Source of the DNA: Szabonella alba
Lineage (GTDB): Bacteria > Pseudomonadota > Alphaproteobacteria > Rhodobacterales > Rhodobacteraceae
Direction: 5' to 3'
DNA length: 64,000 nucleotides
NCBI RefSeq assembly: GCF_016765775.1
Contig: NZ_JAESVN010000003.1
Coordinates: 310,001-374,000, forward strand
Shown here: in pieces, positions 9,123-18,165 of the stretch
Position numbering within the stretch: the stretch's first letter is position 1
Layout of the letters: the number at the start of each line of letters is the position of its first letter
The notes under the pieces: generated by a model
The model's database searches: none
The model's input: the letters and a program-made list of their open reading frames with translations, nothing else
What the model was told of the DNA's origin: nothing
Position numbers and translations under genes: made by a program

Positions 9123-9551
9123 ATGAAACACCCGCTGCCCTCCCTGCTGCCCCTGCCCTCTCTGCTGCTCTGTGCGGCACTCGCCCTGCCCGCCGCCCCT
9201 GTCATGGCGCAGGACGGCCCGATCCTGCCCACGCCCGAGGTGGAACAGGAACCCGACCCCGGCCTGATCGGGCAAGGGCTGCGGCGACTGTTCGAAGGTC
9301 TCTTGCGCGACATGGAACCGGCGCTGGATGAAATGGGCCGCGCGTTGCAGGAACTGGAACCCATCGCGCGCGACCTTGCGGAACTTCTGGGCGATGTGCG
9401 CCATTACGACCCGCCCGAACGGCTGCCCAATGGCGATATCATCATCCGGCGCAAACCCGGCGCCCCGCCGCCGCCCGATGTTCCGTCCGCGCCGCAGCGC
9501 CCCGCACCGGCCGATCCCGCACCACTGGAACCACCCCAGATCGACCTTTAG
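9123..9551 (+). CDS. Small secreted protein of unknown function
   Basis: The start at 9123 yields a clear Sec signal peptide (hydrophobic core about 8-22, cleavage probably after PVMA-QDG). The 142-residue protein then has an amphipathic helical segment with repeated ME/LE-P patterns (DMEPALDEM, ELEPIARDL), a conserved-looking HYDPPERLPNGDIIIRRK motif and a proline-rich tail. I recognise it only as a type commonly found in Rhodobacterales and sometimes auto-labelled an AAA+ family ATPase; there is no Walker motif, so that label is not supported. Envelope location is inferred from the signal peptide. Confidence 0.7.
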   Translation: MKHPLPSLLPLPSLLLCAALALPAAPVMAQDGPILPTPEVEQEPDPGLIGQGLRRLFEGLLRDMEPALDEMGRALQELEPIARDLAELLGDVRHYDPPERLPNGDIIIRRKPGAPPPPDVPSAPQRPAPADPAPLEPPQIDL

Positions 9552-9665
9552 GCGCGACCCGCAACACGGCGTTTCCGGCTTTGCCCCTACCACCGCTTGC
9601 GCCTTGGCGGTGCGGATGGTCTAATCCTGCCCTGACAGACCAAAAACAAGAATCGAGCAATCCGC

Positions 9666-11621
9666 ATGGCCCATGACCTTCTTTCCGCGGCGCAAGACAG
9701 CTATGACGCCTCCTCTATCGAGGTGCTGGAAGGGCTGGAACCTGTCCGCAAACGTCCGGGCATGTATATCGGCGGCACGGATGAACGCGCGCTGCATCAT
9801 CTGGTCGCGGAAGTGCTGGACAACTCGATGGATGAGGCCGTGGCAGGCCATGCCAACCGCATCGAGATTGAACTTCACGCCGACCATTCGGTGACGGTCC
9901 GCGATAACGGACGCGGCATCCCGATTGACCCGCATCCGAAATTCCCCGGCAAATCCGCGCTTGAGGTGATCCTGTGCACGCTGCATTCGGGCGGCAAGTT
10001 TTCGGGCAAGTCCTATGAAACCTCGGGCGGGTTGCACGGCGTCGGCGCCTCGGTCGTCAATGCGCTGTCGGATGTGATGGTGGTTGAGGTCGCGCGCAAC
10101 CGCGAACTTTACCGGCAAAGCTTTTCGCGTGGCATCCCGCAGGGCCCGGTCGAAAAGGTCGGCCCCGCCCCCAACCGGCGCGGAACCACGGTGCTGTTCC
10201 ATCCCGATGCCGAGATTTTCGGCTCGCTGCAACTGAAGCCCGCGCGGCTGCTGAAGATGGTGCGCTCCAAGGCCTATCTGTTCTCGGGCGTGGAAATCCG
10301 CTGGAAATCCGCCGTCAATGATGGCGAAACCCCGCTTGAGGCGGTGTTCCACTTTCCCGGCGGTCTGGCCGATTACCTGTCGGACACGATGGAAAAGGCC
10401 ACGACCTATGCCGACCGCCCCTTTGCCGGAAAGGTGCAGTTTCAGGAAAAGTTCGGCGTTCCCGGCTCGGTCGAATGGGCGATCAACTGGACGCCCTCGC
10501 GCGACGGGTTCATCCAGTCCTATTGCAACACCGTGCCCACGCCCGAGGGCGGCACGCATGAGGCCGGTTTCTGGGCCGCGATCCTGAAAGGCATCCGGGC
10601 CTATGGCGATCTGGTCAAGAACCGCAAGGCCGAGCAGATCACGCGCGAGGATCTGCTGACCGGGGGCTGCGCGCTGGTCTCCTGCTTCATCCGCGAGCCG
10701 CAATTCGTGGGCCAGACCAAGGACCGGCTGTCGACCGAGGAAGCCGCGAAATATGTCGAGGGCGCTGTGCGCGACCATTTCGACAACTGGCTGGCGGCGG
10801 ATACGAAATCGGCGGGTGCTATCCTTGATTTTCTGGTGCTGCGCGCCGAGGAACGCCTGCGCCGCCGTCAGGAAAAGGAAACCGCGCGCAAGTCAGCGAC
10901 GAAAAAGCTGCGCCTGCCCGGAAAACTGACCGATTGCACGGCAAAGAACCGCGAGGGCACTGAACTTTTCATCGTGGAAGGCGATTCCGCAGGCGGATCG
11001 GCCAAGGGCGCACGCCGCCGCGAAACACAGGCGCTGCTGCCGCTCAAGGGCAAGATCCTGAACGTGCTGGGCGCGGCCTCGTCGAAACTGGGCGACAATG
11101 CCGAGATCCGCGATATCTGTGAGGCGCTTGGCGTCGGTATGGGCACAAGGTTCAAGCTGGATGATCTGCGCTATGAAAAGATCATCATCATGACCGATGC
11201 CGATGTCGATGGCGCGCATATCGCGGCGCTGCTGATGACGTTTTTCTACACCCAGATGCGGCCCCTGATCGACAAGGGGCATCTTTATCTGGCCTGCCCG
11301 CCGCTGTACCGCCTGACACAAGGCGCGCGGCGCATGTATGTGCCCGATGAGGCGGAAAAGGAATTGTGGCTGGCCAAGGGTCTGGGCGGCAAGGGCAAGA
11401 TCGACGTGCAGCGCTTCAAGGGGCTTGGCGAAATGGATGCCAAGGACCTGAAGGAAACCACGATGGACCCCGCCACCCGCAAGCTGATCCGCGTCAGCAT
11501 TGATGAGGATGAACCCGGCGAAACCGGCGATCTGGTGGAACGGCTGATGGGCAAGAAACCGGAATTGCGGTTCCAGTATATTCAGGAGAATGCGCGGTTT
11601 GTGGAGGATGTGGATTTGTGA
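9666..11621 (+). CDS. parE: DNA topoisomerase IV subunit B
   Basis: The 651-residue protein has a GHKL ATPase domain (LDNSMDEAVAG, DNGRGIPID, GGLHGVGASVVNALS), a transducer domain, and a Toprim domain with LFIVEGDSAGGSA and the metal-binding MTDADVDGAHI. The C-terminus has the type IIA block QRFKGLGEMDAKDL. Features that favour ParE over GyrB are the length near 650, the start HDLLSAAQDSYDASSIEVLEGLEPVRKRPG-type layout and the absence of the large GyrB insert after Toprim. It decatenates chromosomes together with ParC, which is not in the window. Confidence 0.93.
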   Translation: MAHDLLSAAQDSYDASSIEVLEGLEPVRKRPGMYIGGTDERALHHLVAEVLDNSMDEAVAGHANRIEIELHADHSVTVRDNGRGIPIDPHPKFPGKSALEVILCTLHSGGKFSGKSYETSGGLHGVGASVVNALSDVMVVEVARNRELYRQSFSRGIPQGPVEKVGPAPNRRGTTVLFHPDAEIFGSLQLKPARLLKMVRSKAYLFSGVEIRWKSAVNDGETPLEAVFHFPGGLADYLSDTMEKATTYADRPFAGKVQFQEKFGVPGSVEWAINWTPSRDGFIQSYCNTVPTPEGGTHEAGFWAAILKGIRAYGDLVKNRKAEQITREDLLTGGCALVSCFIREPQFVGQTKDRLSTEEAAKYVEGAVRDHFDNWLAADTKSAGAILDFLVLRAEERLRRRQEKETARKSATKKLRLPGKLTDCTAKNREGTELFIVEGDSAGGSAKGARRRETQALLPLKGKILNVLGAASSKLGDNAEIRDICEALGVGMGTRFKLDDLRYEKIIIMTDADVDGAHIAALLMTFFYTQMRPLIDKGHLYLACPPLYRLTQGARRMYVPDEAEKELWLAKGLGGKGKIDVQRFKGLGEMDAKDLKETTMDPATRKLIRVSIDEDEPGETGDLVERLMGKKPELRFQYIQENARFVEDVDL

Positions 11622-11837
11622 GGGGGGGGTGGTAGCTGGCACAAGGTGTTTGAAGGACGGATTGGCGGCCAGAGCAGACGGTAGCAATGTATGCCAGCTT
11701 GCATCCAAGCAAGCTGAAGAGGTGAAAATGGCAATCCGCGAAGAGGCCGTGTAGGCTGTATATCCCACCACTTGTTAGCAGCACCGCCGCGCCGTAAATC
11801 GTGGTGGCACCCAGACTTTAACGCAGCCTGCGAGGCA

Positions 11838-12572
11838 ATGATGAATTTCACCTGCCCATACTGCCAGACAGCACAGATCATTCAACGTGATCAGATCCAT
11901 CGTATCCTTAGTAAATTTCACATCGGAGATAACGCCGAGGGATCAATTGGCCTCGATTATCAAGCGATCTGCTGCGTCAATCCGCCCTGCAGGAAAACCT
12001 CACTTAGCGCTAGTTTGGTAAAAGTGGCCACGACCCCAAGCCAGACCTACAAAATAGTGGGTAAACTCTATACTTGGAATCTGCTACCTCGGGGGACCGC
12101 ACGTCCATTACCTGACTATATTCCTTTATCAATTCGAGAAGACTATACCGAAGCATGTTTGATTGCAGACCTCAGCCCTAAGGCCGCTGCCACCTTAATA
12201 CGCAGATGTCTTCAAGGCATGATCCGTGACTTCTGCCAGATCGCGAAGCCAACTCTGTATGCTGAAATTGCAGAACTAAAGCGGCTTCTAGATCAAGACA
12301 TTGCCCCAAAGGGTGTATCAGATGAAAGCATTGAAGCCATTGATAGCATTAGATCAATAGGAAACATTGGCGCACATATGGAAAAGGACATCAGTGTCAT
12401 CATCCCCGTAGACGCCGAAGAAGCGAGGCTATTAATAAATCTGACGGAAATGCTTTTTGATGAGTGGTATATCGCCAGAGCTAGGCGGGAACACCGTCTC
12501 TCGGCATTAAAGGAGGTCGCCACATCCAAAGAGACACTTCGTAAGAGCATTTCAGCACCCGATGGAGCATAA
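11838..12572 (+). CDS. DUF4145-type protein in a low-GC insert
   Basis: The frame is open from 11772, but the likely start is one of two adjacent ATGs (11838, 11841), giving about 244 residues. The N-terminus has a zinc-ribbon-like CPYC (start) and a second pair CCVNPPC about 40 residues later. The C-terminal half matches the DUF4145 pattern: SIREDYTEACLIADLSPKAAATLIRRCLQGMIRDFC and, later, IRSIGNIGAHMEKD and EARLLINLTEMLFDEWY. DUF4145 domains are found alone or fused to restriction and other defence-associated proteins, but the function is not established. Base composition and codon use (TTA, ATA, AAT) are unlike both neighbours, which suggests horizontal transfer. Confidence 0.7.
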   Translation: MMNFTCPYCQTAQIIQRDQIHRILSKFHIGDNAEGSIGLDYQAICCVNPPCRKTSLSASLVKVATTPSQTYKIVGKLYTWNLLPRGTARPLPDYIPLSIREDYTEACLIADLSPKAAATLIRRCLQGMIRDFCQIAKPTLYAEIAELKRLLDQDIAPKGVSDESIEAIDSIRSIGNIGAHMEKDISVIIPVDAEEARLLINLTEMLFDEWYIARARREHRLSALKEVATSKETLRKSISAPDGA

Positions 12573-12691
12573 ATACGAATCGCCGCCGCCTCATAAGCAT
12601 TTATGAACTGACCGCGCCCTTCGTCCCGCACAGCTACCTGACAGGACCGGATCGCCCCCGGGCGCGATAACAATGGTCAAATTTCCCCCCC

Positions 12692-13144
12692 TCACCGCAC
12701 AATCACCTCCAGCGGATCATACAACACCCCCTCCCCCCAGGCCGCCTCAATCAGGCTGTCCGGCTTGAACCTTATCCCCCGCATTTCCTCCCGGCTGAAA
12801 AACCGCCTCTCGGTCACCACCCCCTCGGGGTCGCGCCAGTCGTCAGACAACTCCCCCGCAACGATCCGGGCGCGGAAGTAGAGATCGACCTGATGAAAGG
12901 GCCGCCCCGGCGCGTGGAATTCATTGACCAGCGCAGGATCGCCCACCTCAATCTGCAGCCCGGTTTCCTCGGCCACCTCACGGATCAGGTTCTCGGGCAG
13001 GCTTGAATGCATCTCCACCCCGCCCCCCGGCGCGCACCACAGGTCCGACACGCCCCCCGCATAGGCATTGACCAGCAACAGCCGGTCCTGATGCAGGATC
13101 AGGGCGCGGACGGCAAGGCGCGGGGAGGGGCTTCGGGCGGTCAT
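12692..13144 (-). CDS. NUDIX hydrolase
   Basis: The start at 13144 gives 150 residues. The NUDIX box is recognisable from [12 protein letters not shown] through [12 protein letters not shown], with the catalytic REVAEE helix intact. One conserved position differs: where most members read GGGVEPGES, this one reads GGGVEMHSS, so the first box glutamate is replaced by serine. NUDIX enzymes hydrolyse nucleoside diphosphates linked to other groups. The substrate is unknown, and the altered box could change metal binding. The gene is divergent from the secreted lipase-like gene, with only about 80 bp between them. Confidence 0.82.
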   Translation of the reverse strand: MTARSPSPRLAVRALILHQDRLLLVNAYAGGVSDLWCAPGGGVEMHSSLPENLIREVAEETGLQIEVGDPALVNEFHAPGRPFHQVDLYFRARIVAGELSDDWRDPEGVVTERRFFSREEMRGIRFKPDSLIEAAWGEGVLYDPLEVIVR

Positions 13145-13224
13145 GGGGTGACACGCTGGCAAGTGACGTGACGTTTGTCCAGCACCCGCTTTGCGGATCG
13201 GCGCGCGCGGCCTATATTTGCACC

Positions 13225-14064
13225 ATGAAAAACCTGCTGCTTCCTCTGGCGCTGACCCTTGCCGCCTTGCCGCTGGCGGCGCAAACCGATCTGGGCGACA
13301 TCCTGACCGGCGTGATGGAACGGGGTGAGGCGCTGGTGGGCAAGGACCACGCATCTGATGCCCCCGCCCCCACCGCCTGTGTCGTGCTGCTGCACGGGCT
13401 GGCCCGGACCGAAAATTCCTTCCTCGGGATGGAGGCCGCACTGACAGCGCAGGGCTACCGCGTCGTAAACCGGGGCTATCCCTCGACCAGCAATGATATC
13501 GCGGATCTGGCGGAAAACCATGTCGGCCGGGCCATCGCCGAATGCAACGGGCTGCCGGTCCATTTCGTGACGCATTCCATGGGCGGGATTCTGGTCCGCG
13601 CCTGGCTGGTGCATCACGATACGCAGGAACGCGGCTCGGAACTGGGCCATGTCGTCATGCTGGCCCCGCCCAATGGCGGGTCCGAACTGGTTGATCTTCT
13701 GTCCGATTTCGCGCCCTTCGAATGGGTGCATGGACCTGCGGGGGAACAGCTGGGCACCGGGCCGGGCAGTTTCCCCGCCAGCCTGCCGCCGGTGGATTTC
13801 AGCCTTGGGGTGATCGCGGGCGACCGCACGATGAATCCCGCCGCCTCGGCGCTGATCCCCGGCGCGGATGATGGCAAGGTTTCGGTTGAAAACACGAAGG
13901 CCGAAGGCATGACCGATCATCTGGTCCTGCCGGTCACCCACACTTTCATGATGAACAACCCCACCGTGATCGCGCAAATCCTGCATTTCCTGAAATCAGG
14001 CCGGTTCGACCCCGGATTGCCCTTTCTGGAATCGGTGGAAATCACGCTGGGCAAACTGCCCTAG
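13225..14064 (+). CDS. Secreted alpha/beta hydrolase (lipase/acetyltransferase-like)
   Basis: The start at 13225 gives a clean Sec signal peptide ([20 protein letters not shown]). The 279-residue protein has the oxyanion region [14 protein letters not shown] (about 55-68) and the nucleophile elbow [13 protein letters not shown] with the catalytic serine in HSMGG. An acid and a C-terminal histidine ([10 protein letters not shown]) follow. This resembles small secreted lipase-like proteins with a predicted acetyltransferase/hydrolase fold. It probably acts on an ester in the periplasm or outside the cell. Confidence 0.82.
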   Translation: MKNLLLPLALTLAALPLAAQTDLGDILTGVMERGEALVGKDHASDAPAPTACVVLLHGLARTENSFLGMEAALTAQGYRVVNRGYPSTSNDIADLAENHVGRAIAECNGLPVHFVTHSMGGILVRAWLVHHDTQERGSELGHVVMLAPPNGGSELVDLLSDFAPFEWVHGPAGEQLGTGPGSFPASLPPVDFSLGVIAGDRTMNPAASALIPGADDGKVSVENTKAEGMTDHLVLPVTHTFMMNNPTVIAQILHFLKSGRFDPGLPFLESVEITLGKLP

Positions 14065-14131
14065 GTGAAGGGCTCTGGCTGCGTAGCCCCGGCGCCGCGG
14101 TCCTTCCCTGACGCAAAAGGCCAATGACGCA

Positions 14132-14161
14132 AAAGGCCGGAGCCGCCATGCCCCGGCCTTT
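14132..14161. terminator. Bidirectional terminator between convergent genes
   Basis: AAAGGCCGG (14132-14140) and CCGGCCTTT (14153-14161) form a perfect 9-bp stem with a 12-nt loop; the arms supply an A run on one side and a T run on the other. It lies between the plus-strand lipase-like gene (ends 14064) and the minus-strand LysM gene (ends 14181), so it can serve both. Confidence 0.7.
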
Positions 14162-14180
14162 GGTCTGGCTGTACCTGCGA

Positions 14181-14621
14181 TCAGGATTTCGGGATGCGCA
14201 GCACCTGCCCCGGATAGATCTTGTCGGGATGGGTCAGCATCGGCTTGTTGGCCTCGAAAATCTCGGGATAGCGATTGGCATTACCCAGCGTTTTCTTCGC
14301 GATGGCCGACAGCGTGTCGCCCTTCACAACGGTATGAAAGACCGGTGCAGCCTCGGTATCGGGCACGTCGTCCTGCACCTCGGCCACGCCCGCGACATTG
14401 CCGACGGCAAGAATGACCTTTTCCTTCATTTCCTGACTGACCGCCTTGCCCGAGACGACAACCTTGCCATCCTCGGCCACCTTGATGTCCAGCCCGCTGG
14501 CATCCAGCCCCAGATCCTTGACCTCCTGCTGCAACACCGTTTCCTGCGGCAATTCGGACGCCTCGGCCTTTGAGCCGAACAGCGACTTGCCCGCATCCTT
14601 GACGAAACTCCAGATACCCAT
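14181..14621 (-). CDS. BON and LysM domain protein (LysM/YgaU-like)
   Basis: The start at 14621 follows GGGGAA and gives 146 residues. The N-terminus matches the YgaU/Kbp family (MGIWSFVKDAGKSLFG), then a BON domain (about 30-85, with VVSGKAVSQEMKEKVILAVGN), then a LysM domain (about 95-145, HTVVKGDTLSAIAKKTLG ... YPGQVLRIP). There is no signal peptide. In E. coli the family member is a cytoplasmic potassium-binding protein, so a potassium or stress role is plausible here, by family knowledge only. Confidence 0.88.
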   Translation of the reverse strand: MGIWSFVKDAGKSLFGSKAEASELPQETVLQQEVKDLGLDASGLDIKVAEDGKVVVSGKAVSQEMKEKVILAVGNVAGVAEVQDDVPDTEAAPVFHTVVKGDTLSAIAKKTLGNANRYPEIFEANKPMLTHPDKIYPGQVLRIPKS

Positions 14622-14740
14622 ATCGATTCCCCACATAATGACGGGCGCAACGGCCCGGACAGGGGCAGTATGGACGGGATGCGCGCGGGATCAATCACCC
14701 AATTGGCGCGGCACGGGGGAAAGCCTGCGATTTCCCCCCG

Positions 14741-16519
14741 TCACATCCCGCCATCGGTGAATTGCAGCCGTGCCAGTCGCGCATAAAGCCCGTCTTCGGC
14801 GACCAGTTCCTCATGCGTGCCGGTCGCGACGATCCGCCCCTGATCGAAAACCACGATGCGGTCGGCCTTCTTCACGGTGGCCAGTCGATGCGCGACCACC
14901 AGCGTCGTGCGGTCCTTCGACAAATCCTCAACCGCCTGCTGCACCGCGCGTTCAGATTCGGCATCCAGCGCGCTTGTCGCCTCATCCAGCAGCAGCACCG
15001 GGGCATCGCGCAGGATCGCGCGTGCAATGGCGATGCGCTGTTTCTGCCCGCCCGACAGCATGACCCCGCGTTCGCCGACATAGCTGTCATAGCCCTGCGG
15101 CAGCGCGGTCAGGAAGTCATGCGCGGCCGCGGCCCGGGCGGCGGTTTCAACCTCGGCATCCGTCGCATCGGGGCGGCCAAAACGGATGTTTTCCCGCGCG
15201 GTGGTGGCAAAGATCACCGGATCCTGCGGCACCAGTGCGATCTCGCGCCGGAAATCCGACCGGGCCAGCGTCGCGATATCCTGCCCGTCCAGCAGGATCC
15301 GGCCCTGTTGCGGGTCATAGAACCGCAGCAGCAGCTGCAGGATCGTGGTCTTGCCTGCCCCGGACGGTCCGACCAGAGCCACCGTCTCACCGGGTTTCAC
15401 ATGCAGATCCACCCCGTCCAGCGCCGAAACCTCGGGCCGCGCGGGATAGCGGAAGCGCAGCCCTTCCAGACGGATCTCACCGCGCAAAGGACGGATCAGG
15501 GCCAGTGGCTGGGTCGGATCCTGCACCGGATCATCCGTCGTCAGCAATTCGACCAGCCGTTCGGTCGCCCCCGCCGCGCGCTGCAATTCGCCCCAGATTT
15601 CCGACAAGGCGCCGACCGAGCCTGCAACCATCACCGCATAGATCAGGAACTGCACCAGTTCCCCCGGCGACATCACCCCCGCGCGCACATCCCGCGCGCC
15701 GATCCACAACACACCGACCACACCGGTGAAGACCAGAAAGATCACGATCGCGGTCATCACCGCCCGGGTGCCGATGCGCTTGCGGGCCGAAATGAAACTT
15801 TTCTCGGTCACATCGCCGAAGGTCCGACGCGAGGGGGCTTCATGGGTGAAGGACTGCACCGCCTGCACCGACAAAAGCGCCTCGGAGGCATTGCCGGAAC
15901 TGACCGCGATCCAGTCCTGATTCTCACGGCTGAGCGCGCGCAGACGGCGCCCCAGAACGATGATCGGCACCACGACCGCCGGAACGATCAGCAGGACCAG
16001 CCCGGTCAGTTTTGCCGAGGTGAACATAAGCGCCACCAGCCCGCCCAGCAGGATAAGCACATTGCGCAGAGCAACCGAGACCGAGGACCCGATCACCGAC
16101 AGGATCAGCGTCGTATCCGTGGTGATGCGCGACAGGACCTCTCCGGTCAGGATGCGTTCAAAGAAGGCAGGACTCATCCCGATGACCCGGTCGAACAGCG
16201 CGCGGCGGATATCGGCGACAACCCGTTCCCCCAGCCGGGTCACAAGGAAATAGCGCAGCCCCGTTCCCACGGCCAGCAGCGCCGCAATCGCCAGCGAGGC
16301 CAGAAAATACTGATCCAGCAGCGCCGCGCGATCCTCGTTGAACCCGTCGACCACACGGCGCACGGCCAAAGGCAGGGCAAGGGCCACCACGGCCGTCAGC
16401 ACCAGCGCGCCAAAGGCGGCCAGCGTCTGGCCGCGATAGGGTGCCAGATAGGGCAGAAGCCCCCGCAACGCGCCAACGCGCTTTGAGCTGTCGCGTTGCT
16501 CATTCATCCCGTCTGCCAT
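14741..16519 (-). CDS. ABC exporter, fused permease and ATPase (MsbA/ABCB-like)
   Basis: The likely start at 16519 (alternative 16507) gives about 592 residues. A six-helix exporter domain spans about 20-310, with HTxxx-type loops and FTHEAPSRRTFGD. The nucleotide-binding domain has Walker A GPSGAGKTT, the Q loop VPQDPVIFA, signature LSGGQKQRIA, Walker B VLLLDEATSALD and the H-loop VVAHRLATV. It works as a homodimer exporting lipid-like or hydrophobic compounds; it resembles the ABCB subgroup common in alphaproteobacteria, and the substrate is not deducible. It is monocistronic, divergent from the HAD gene. Confidence 0.88.
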   Translation of the reverse strand: MADGMNEQRDSSKRVGALRGLLPYLAPYRGQTLAAFGALVLTAVVALALPLAVRRVVDGFNEDRAALLDQYFLASLAIAALLAVGTGLRYFLVTRLGERVVADIRRALFDRVIGMSPAFFERILTGEVLSRITTDTTLILSVIGSSVSVALRNVLILLGGLVALMFTSAKLTGLVLLIVPAVVVPIIVLGRRLRALSRENQDWIAVSSGNASEALLSVQAVQSFTHEAPSRRTFGDVTEKSFISARKRIGTRAVMTAIVIFLVFTGVVGVLWIGARDVRAGVMSPGELVQFLIYAVMVAGSVGALSEIWGELQRAAGATERLVELLTTDDPVQDPTQPLALIRPLRGEIRLEGLRFRYPARPEVSALDGVDLHVKPGETVALVGPSGAGKTTILQLLLRFYDPQQGRILLDGQDIATLARSDFRREIALVPQDPVIFATTARENIRFGRPDATDAEVETAARAAAAHDFLTALPQGYDSYVGERGVMLSGGQKQRIAIARAILRDAPVLLLDEATSALDAESERAVQQAVEDLSKDRTTLVVAHRLATVKKADRIVVFDQGRIVATGTHEELVAEDGLYARLARLQFTDGGM

Positions 16520-16636
16520 GCCACCCCCTGCTTGCGGACCGGGTTCGGGTTTAGGCGCTGGCGGGCGCTGTCGCAAGCGACGCTATTGCCGCGCCTCCCC
16601 CTTTTCCAAATGGCGGCGCTGTGACAGGCTGCGGCC

Positions 16637-17323
16637 ATGAAACCGGATCTGTGCATATTCGATGCCTATGGCACGCTGTTCGATGTGGCGGGTGCTGCAC
16701 GGCTTGCCGCAGCCGAACCCGGGGGCGCGGCGCTGACCGCCTGCTGGCCGCGTCTGGCGCAGGACTGGCGGGCCAAGCAGCTGGAATACACATGGCAGCG
16801 CGCCATCACCGGCCCCCATTGCGATTTCGCGCAGGTGACCGCCGATGCATTGGACTGGGCGATGGAGGCGGCGGGTCTTGCCGATGACGGGCTGCGCGCA
16901 AGGCTGCTGGCGCTGTATGACCATCTGCCCGCCTATCCCGAAGTGCCCGGAATGCTGACCCGGCTGAAGGCGCGCGGGCTGACCACGGCGATCCTGTCGA
17001 ATGGCAGCCCGGCCATGCTGAAGGCCGCCATTGCCTCGGCAGGGATCGGCGACCGGCTGGATGCGGTGCTTTCTGTGGAAAGTGTGGGCCGGTTCAAACC
17101 CGCGCCCGAGGTTTACGGGCTGGTCGAGGCGCGGTTCGGCCTGCCCCCGGCTGCGGGGCTGTTCATCTCCTCCAACGGCTGGGATATCGCCGGGGCGGCC
17201 GCCTTTGGTTTCAACACGGTCTGGGTCAAGCGCGCGGGCCTGCCCGTTGACCGCCTGCCGGGCCGCCCGGGGCGCATCCTGCCTGACCTCTCCTCCATCC
17301 CCGACCTGCCGGAGTTGCAATGA
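16637..17323 (+). CDS. Haloacid dehalogenase type II (HAD superfamily)
   Basis: The 228-residue protein begins with HAD motif I, CIFDAYGTLFD, with the nucleophilic aspartate at residue 9 or so. Motif II is ILSNGSPAML, the motif III lysine lies in VGRFKPAPEVYGL, and motif IV is in FISSNGWDIAGAAAFGF. The FDAYGTLFD plus SNGW combination is typical of L-2-haloacid dehalogenases, which release halide from 2-haloalkanoates by an ester intermediate. It overlaps the next alpha/beta hydrolase by 4 bp (ATGA), so the pair may act in one degradative step. Confidence 0.85.
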   Translation: MKPDLCIFDAYGTLFDVAGAARLAAAEPGGAALTACWPRLAQDWRAKQLEYTWQRAITGPHCDFAQVTADALDWAMEAAGLADDGLRARLLALYDHLPAYPEVPGMLTRLKARGLTTAILSNGSPAMLKAAIASAGIGDRLDAVLSVESVGRFKPAPEVYGLVEARFGLPPAAGLFISSNGWDIAGAAAFGFNTVWVKRAGLPVDRLPGRPGRILPDLSSIPDLPELQ

Positions 17324-18165
17324 CCCGTTTTTTCACCGCTGCCGATGGTGCCCTCCTTGCCTATCGTGATGAGGGGGAGGGCATTCCCCTGCTGTGTCTG
17401 GCAGGGCTGACGCGGACGATGGGCGATTTCGACTACATGATCCCGCATCTGCCGCCCTGCCGCCTGATCCGCATGGATTATCGCGGGCGCGGGCAAAGTG
17501 ACCGGACGGGTGCCGCCAGCTACACGGTGCCGCAAGAGGCGCGCGACGCGCTGGATCTGCTGGACCATCTGGGGGTGGCGCGGGCGGCGGTGCTGGGCAC
17601 ATCGCGCGGGGGGTTGATCGCGATGCTGCTGGCCGCCACTGCAAAGGACCGTCTGGCAGGCATCTGCCTGAACGATATCGGCCCCGAGATCGCCCGGTCG
17701 GGGCTGGAGCGCATCATGGATTATGTCGGGCGCAATCCGCGCGCCGGTTCCCATGCGGAACTGGCCGCAGCGCTGCCGCGCAACATGCCGGGATTTGCCA
17801 ATGTGCCGCTTGATCGCTGGCTGGCCGAGGCACGGCTGCATTACACCGCCAGCGACAAGGGGCTGCGCATCACTTATGACCCGGCACTGCGCGAGGCGTT
17901 TCTGGCCGCTTTCAAAGGCCCCGAGGCCGATCTCTGGCCTTTGTTTGATGCCTGCGCTGGCCTGCCGCTGGCGCTGATCCGGGGCGCGAATTCGGATCTT
18001 CTGACGCCTGCCACCGCGGCGGAAATGCGCCACCGCCGCCCCGACATGATTTTTGCCGATGTGCCGGACCGCGCGCATATTCCGTTTCTGGATGAACCGG
18101 AATCACTGGCAGTGCTGCGAAGTTTTCTGGACCGGGTCAGAACTCAAGCCACAGACCCAGCTTGA
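17320..18165 (+). CDS. Alpha/beta hydrolase
   Basis: This 281-residue cytoplasmic enzyme has the canonical hydrolase fold: PLLCLAGLTRTMGDF (oxyanion loop), RMDYRGRGQSD, the nucleophile elbow LGTSRGGLIAMLLA, and a late catalytic histidine in VPDRAHIPFLDEPE. It lacks a signal peptide. Related proteins are haloacetate dehalogenases, lactonases and esterases. Coupling to the haloacid dehalogenase gene by an ATGA overlap is suggestive, but the substrate is not assigned. Its last 29 bp overlap the convergent envelope-protein gene. Confidence 0.85.
   Translation: MTRFFTAADGALLAYRDEGEGIPLLCLAGLTRTMGDFDYMIPHLPPCRLIRMDYRGRGQSDRTGAASYTVPQEARDALDLLDHLGVARAAVLGTSRGGLIAMLLAATAKDRLAGICLNDIGPEIARSGLERIMDYVGRNPRAGSHAELAAALPRNMPGFANVPLDRWLAEARLHYTASDKGLRITYDPALREAFLAAFKGPEADLWPLFDACAGLPLALIRGANSDLLTPATAAEMRHRRPDMIFADVPDRAHIPFLDEPESLAVLRSFLDRVRTQATDPA

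Noticed and set aside
14762-16486. Plus-strand 574-codon open frame
   Set aside because: It is antisense to the ABC exporter, which has all nucleotide-binding motifs; composition is of the shadow type.
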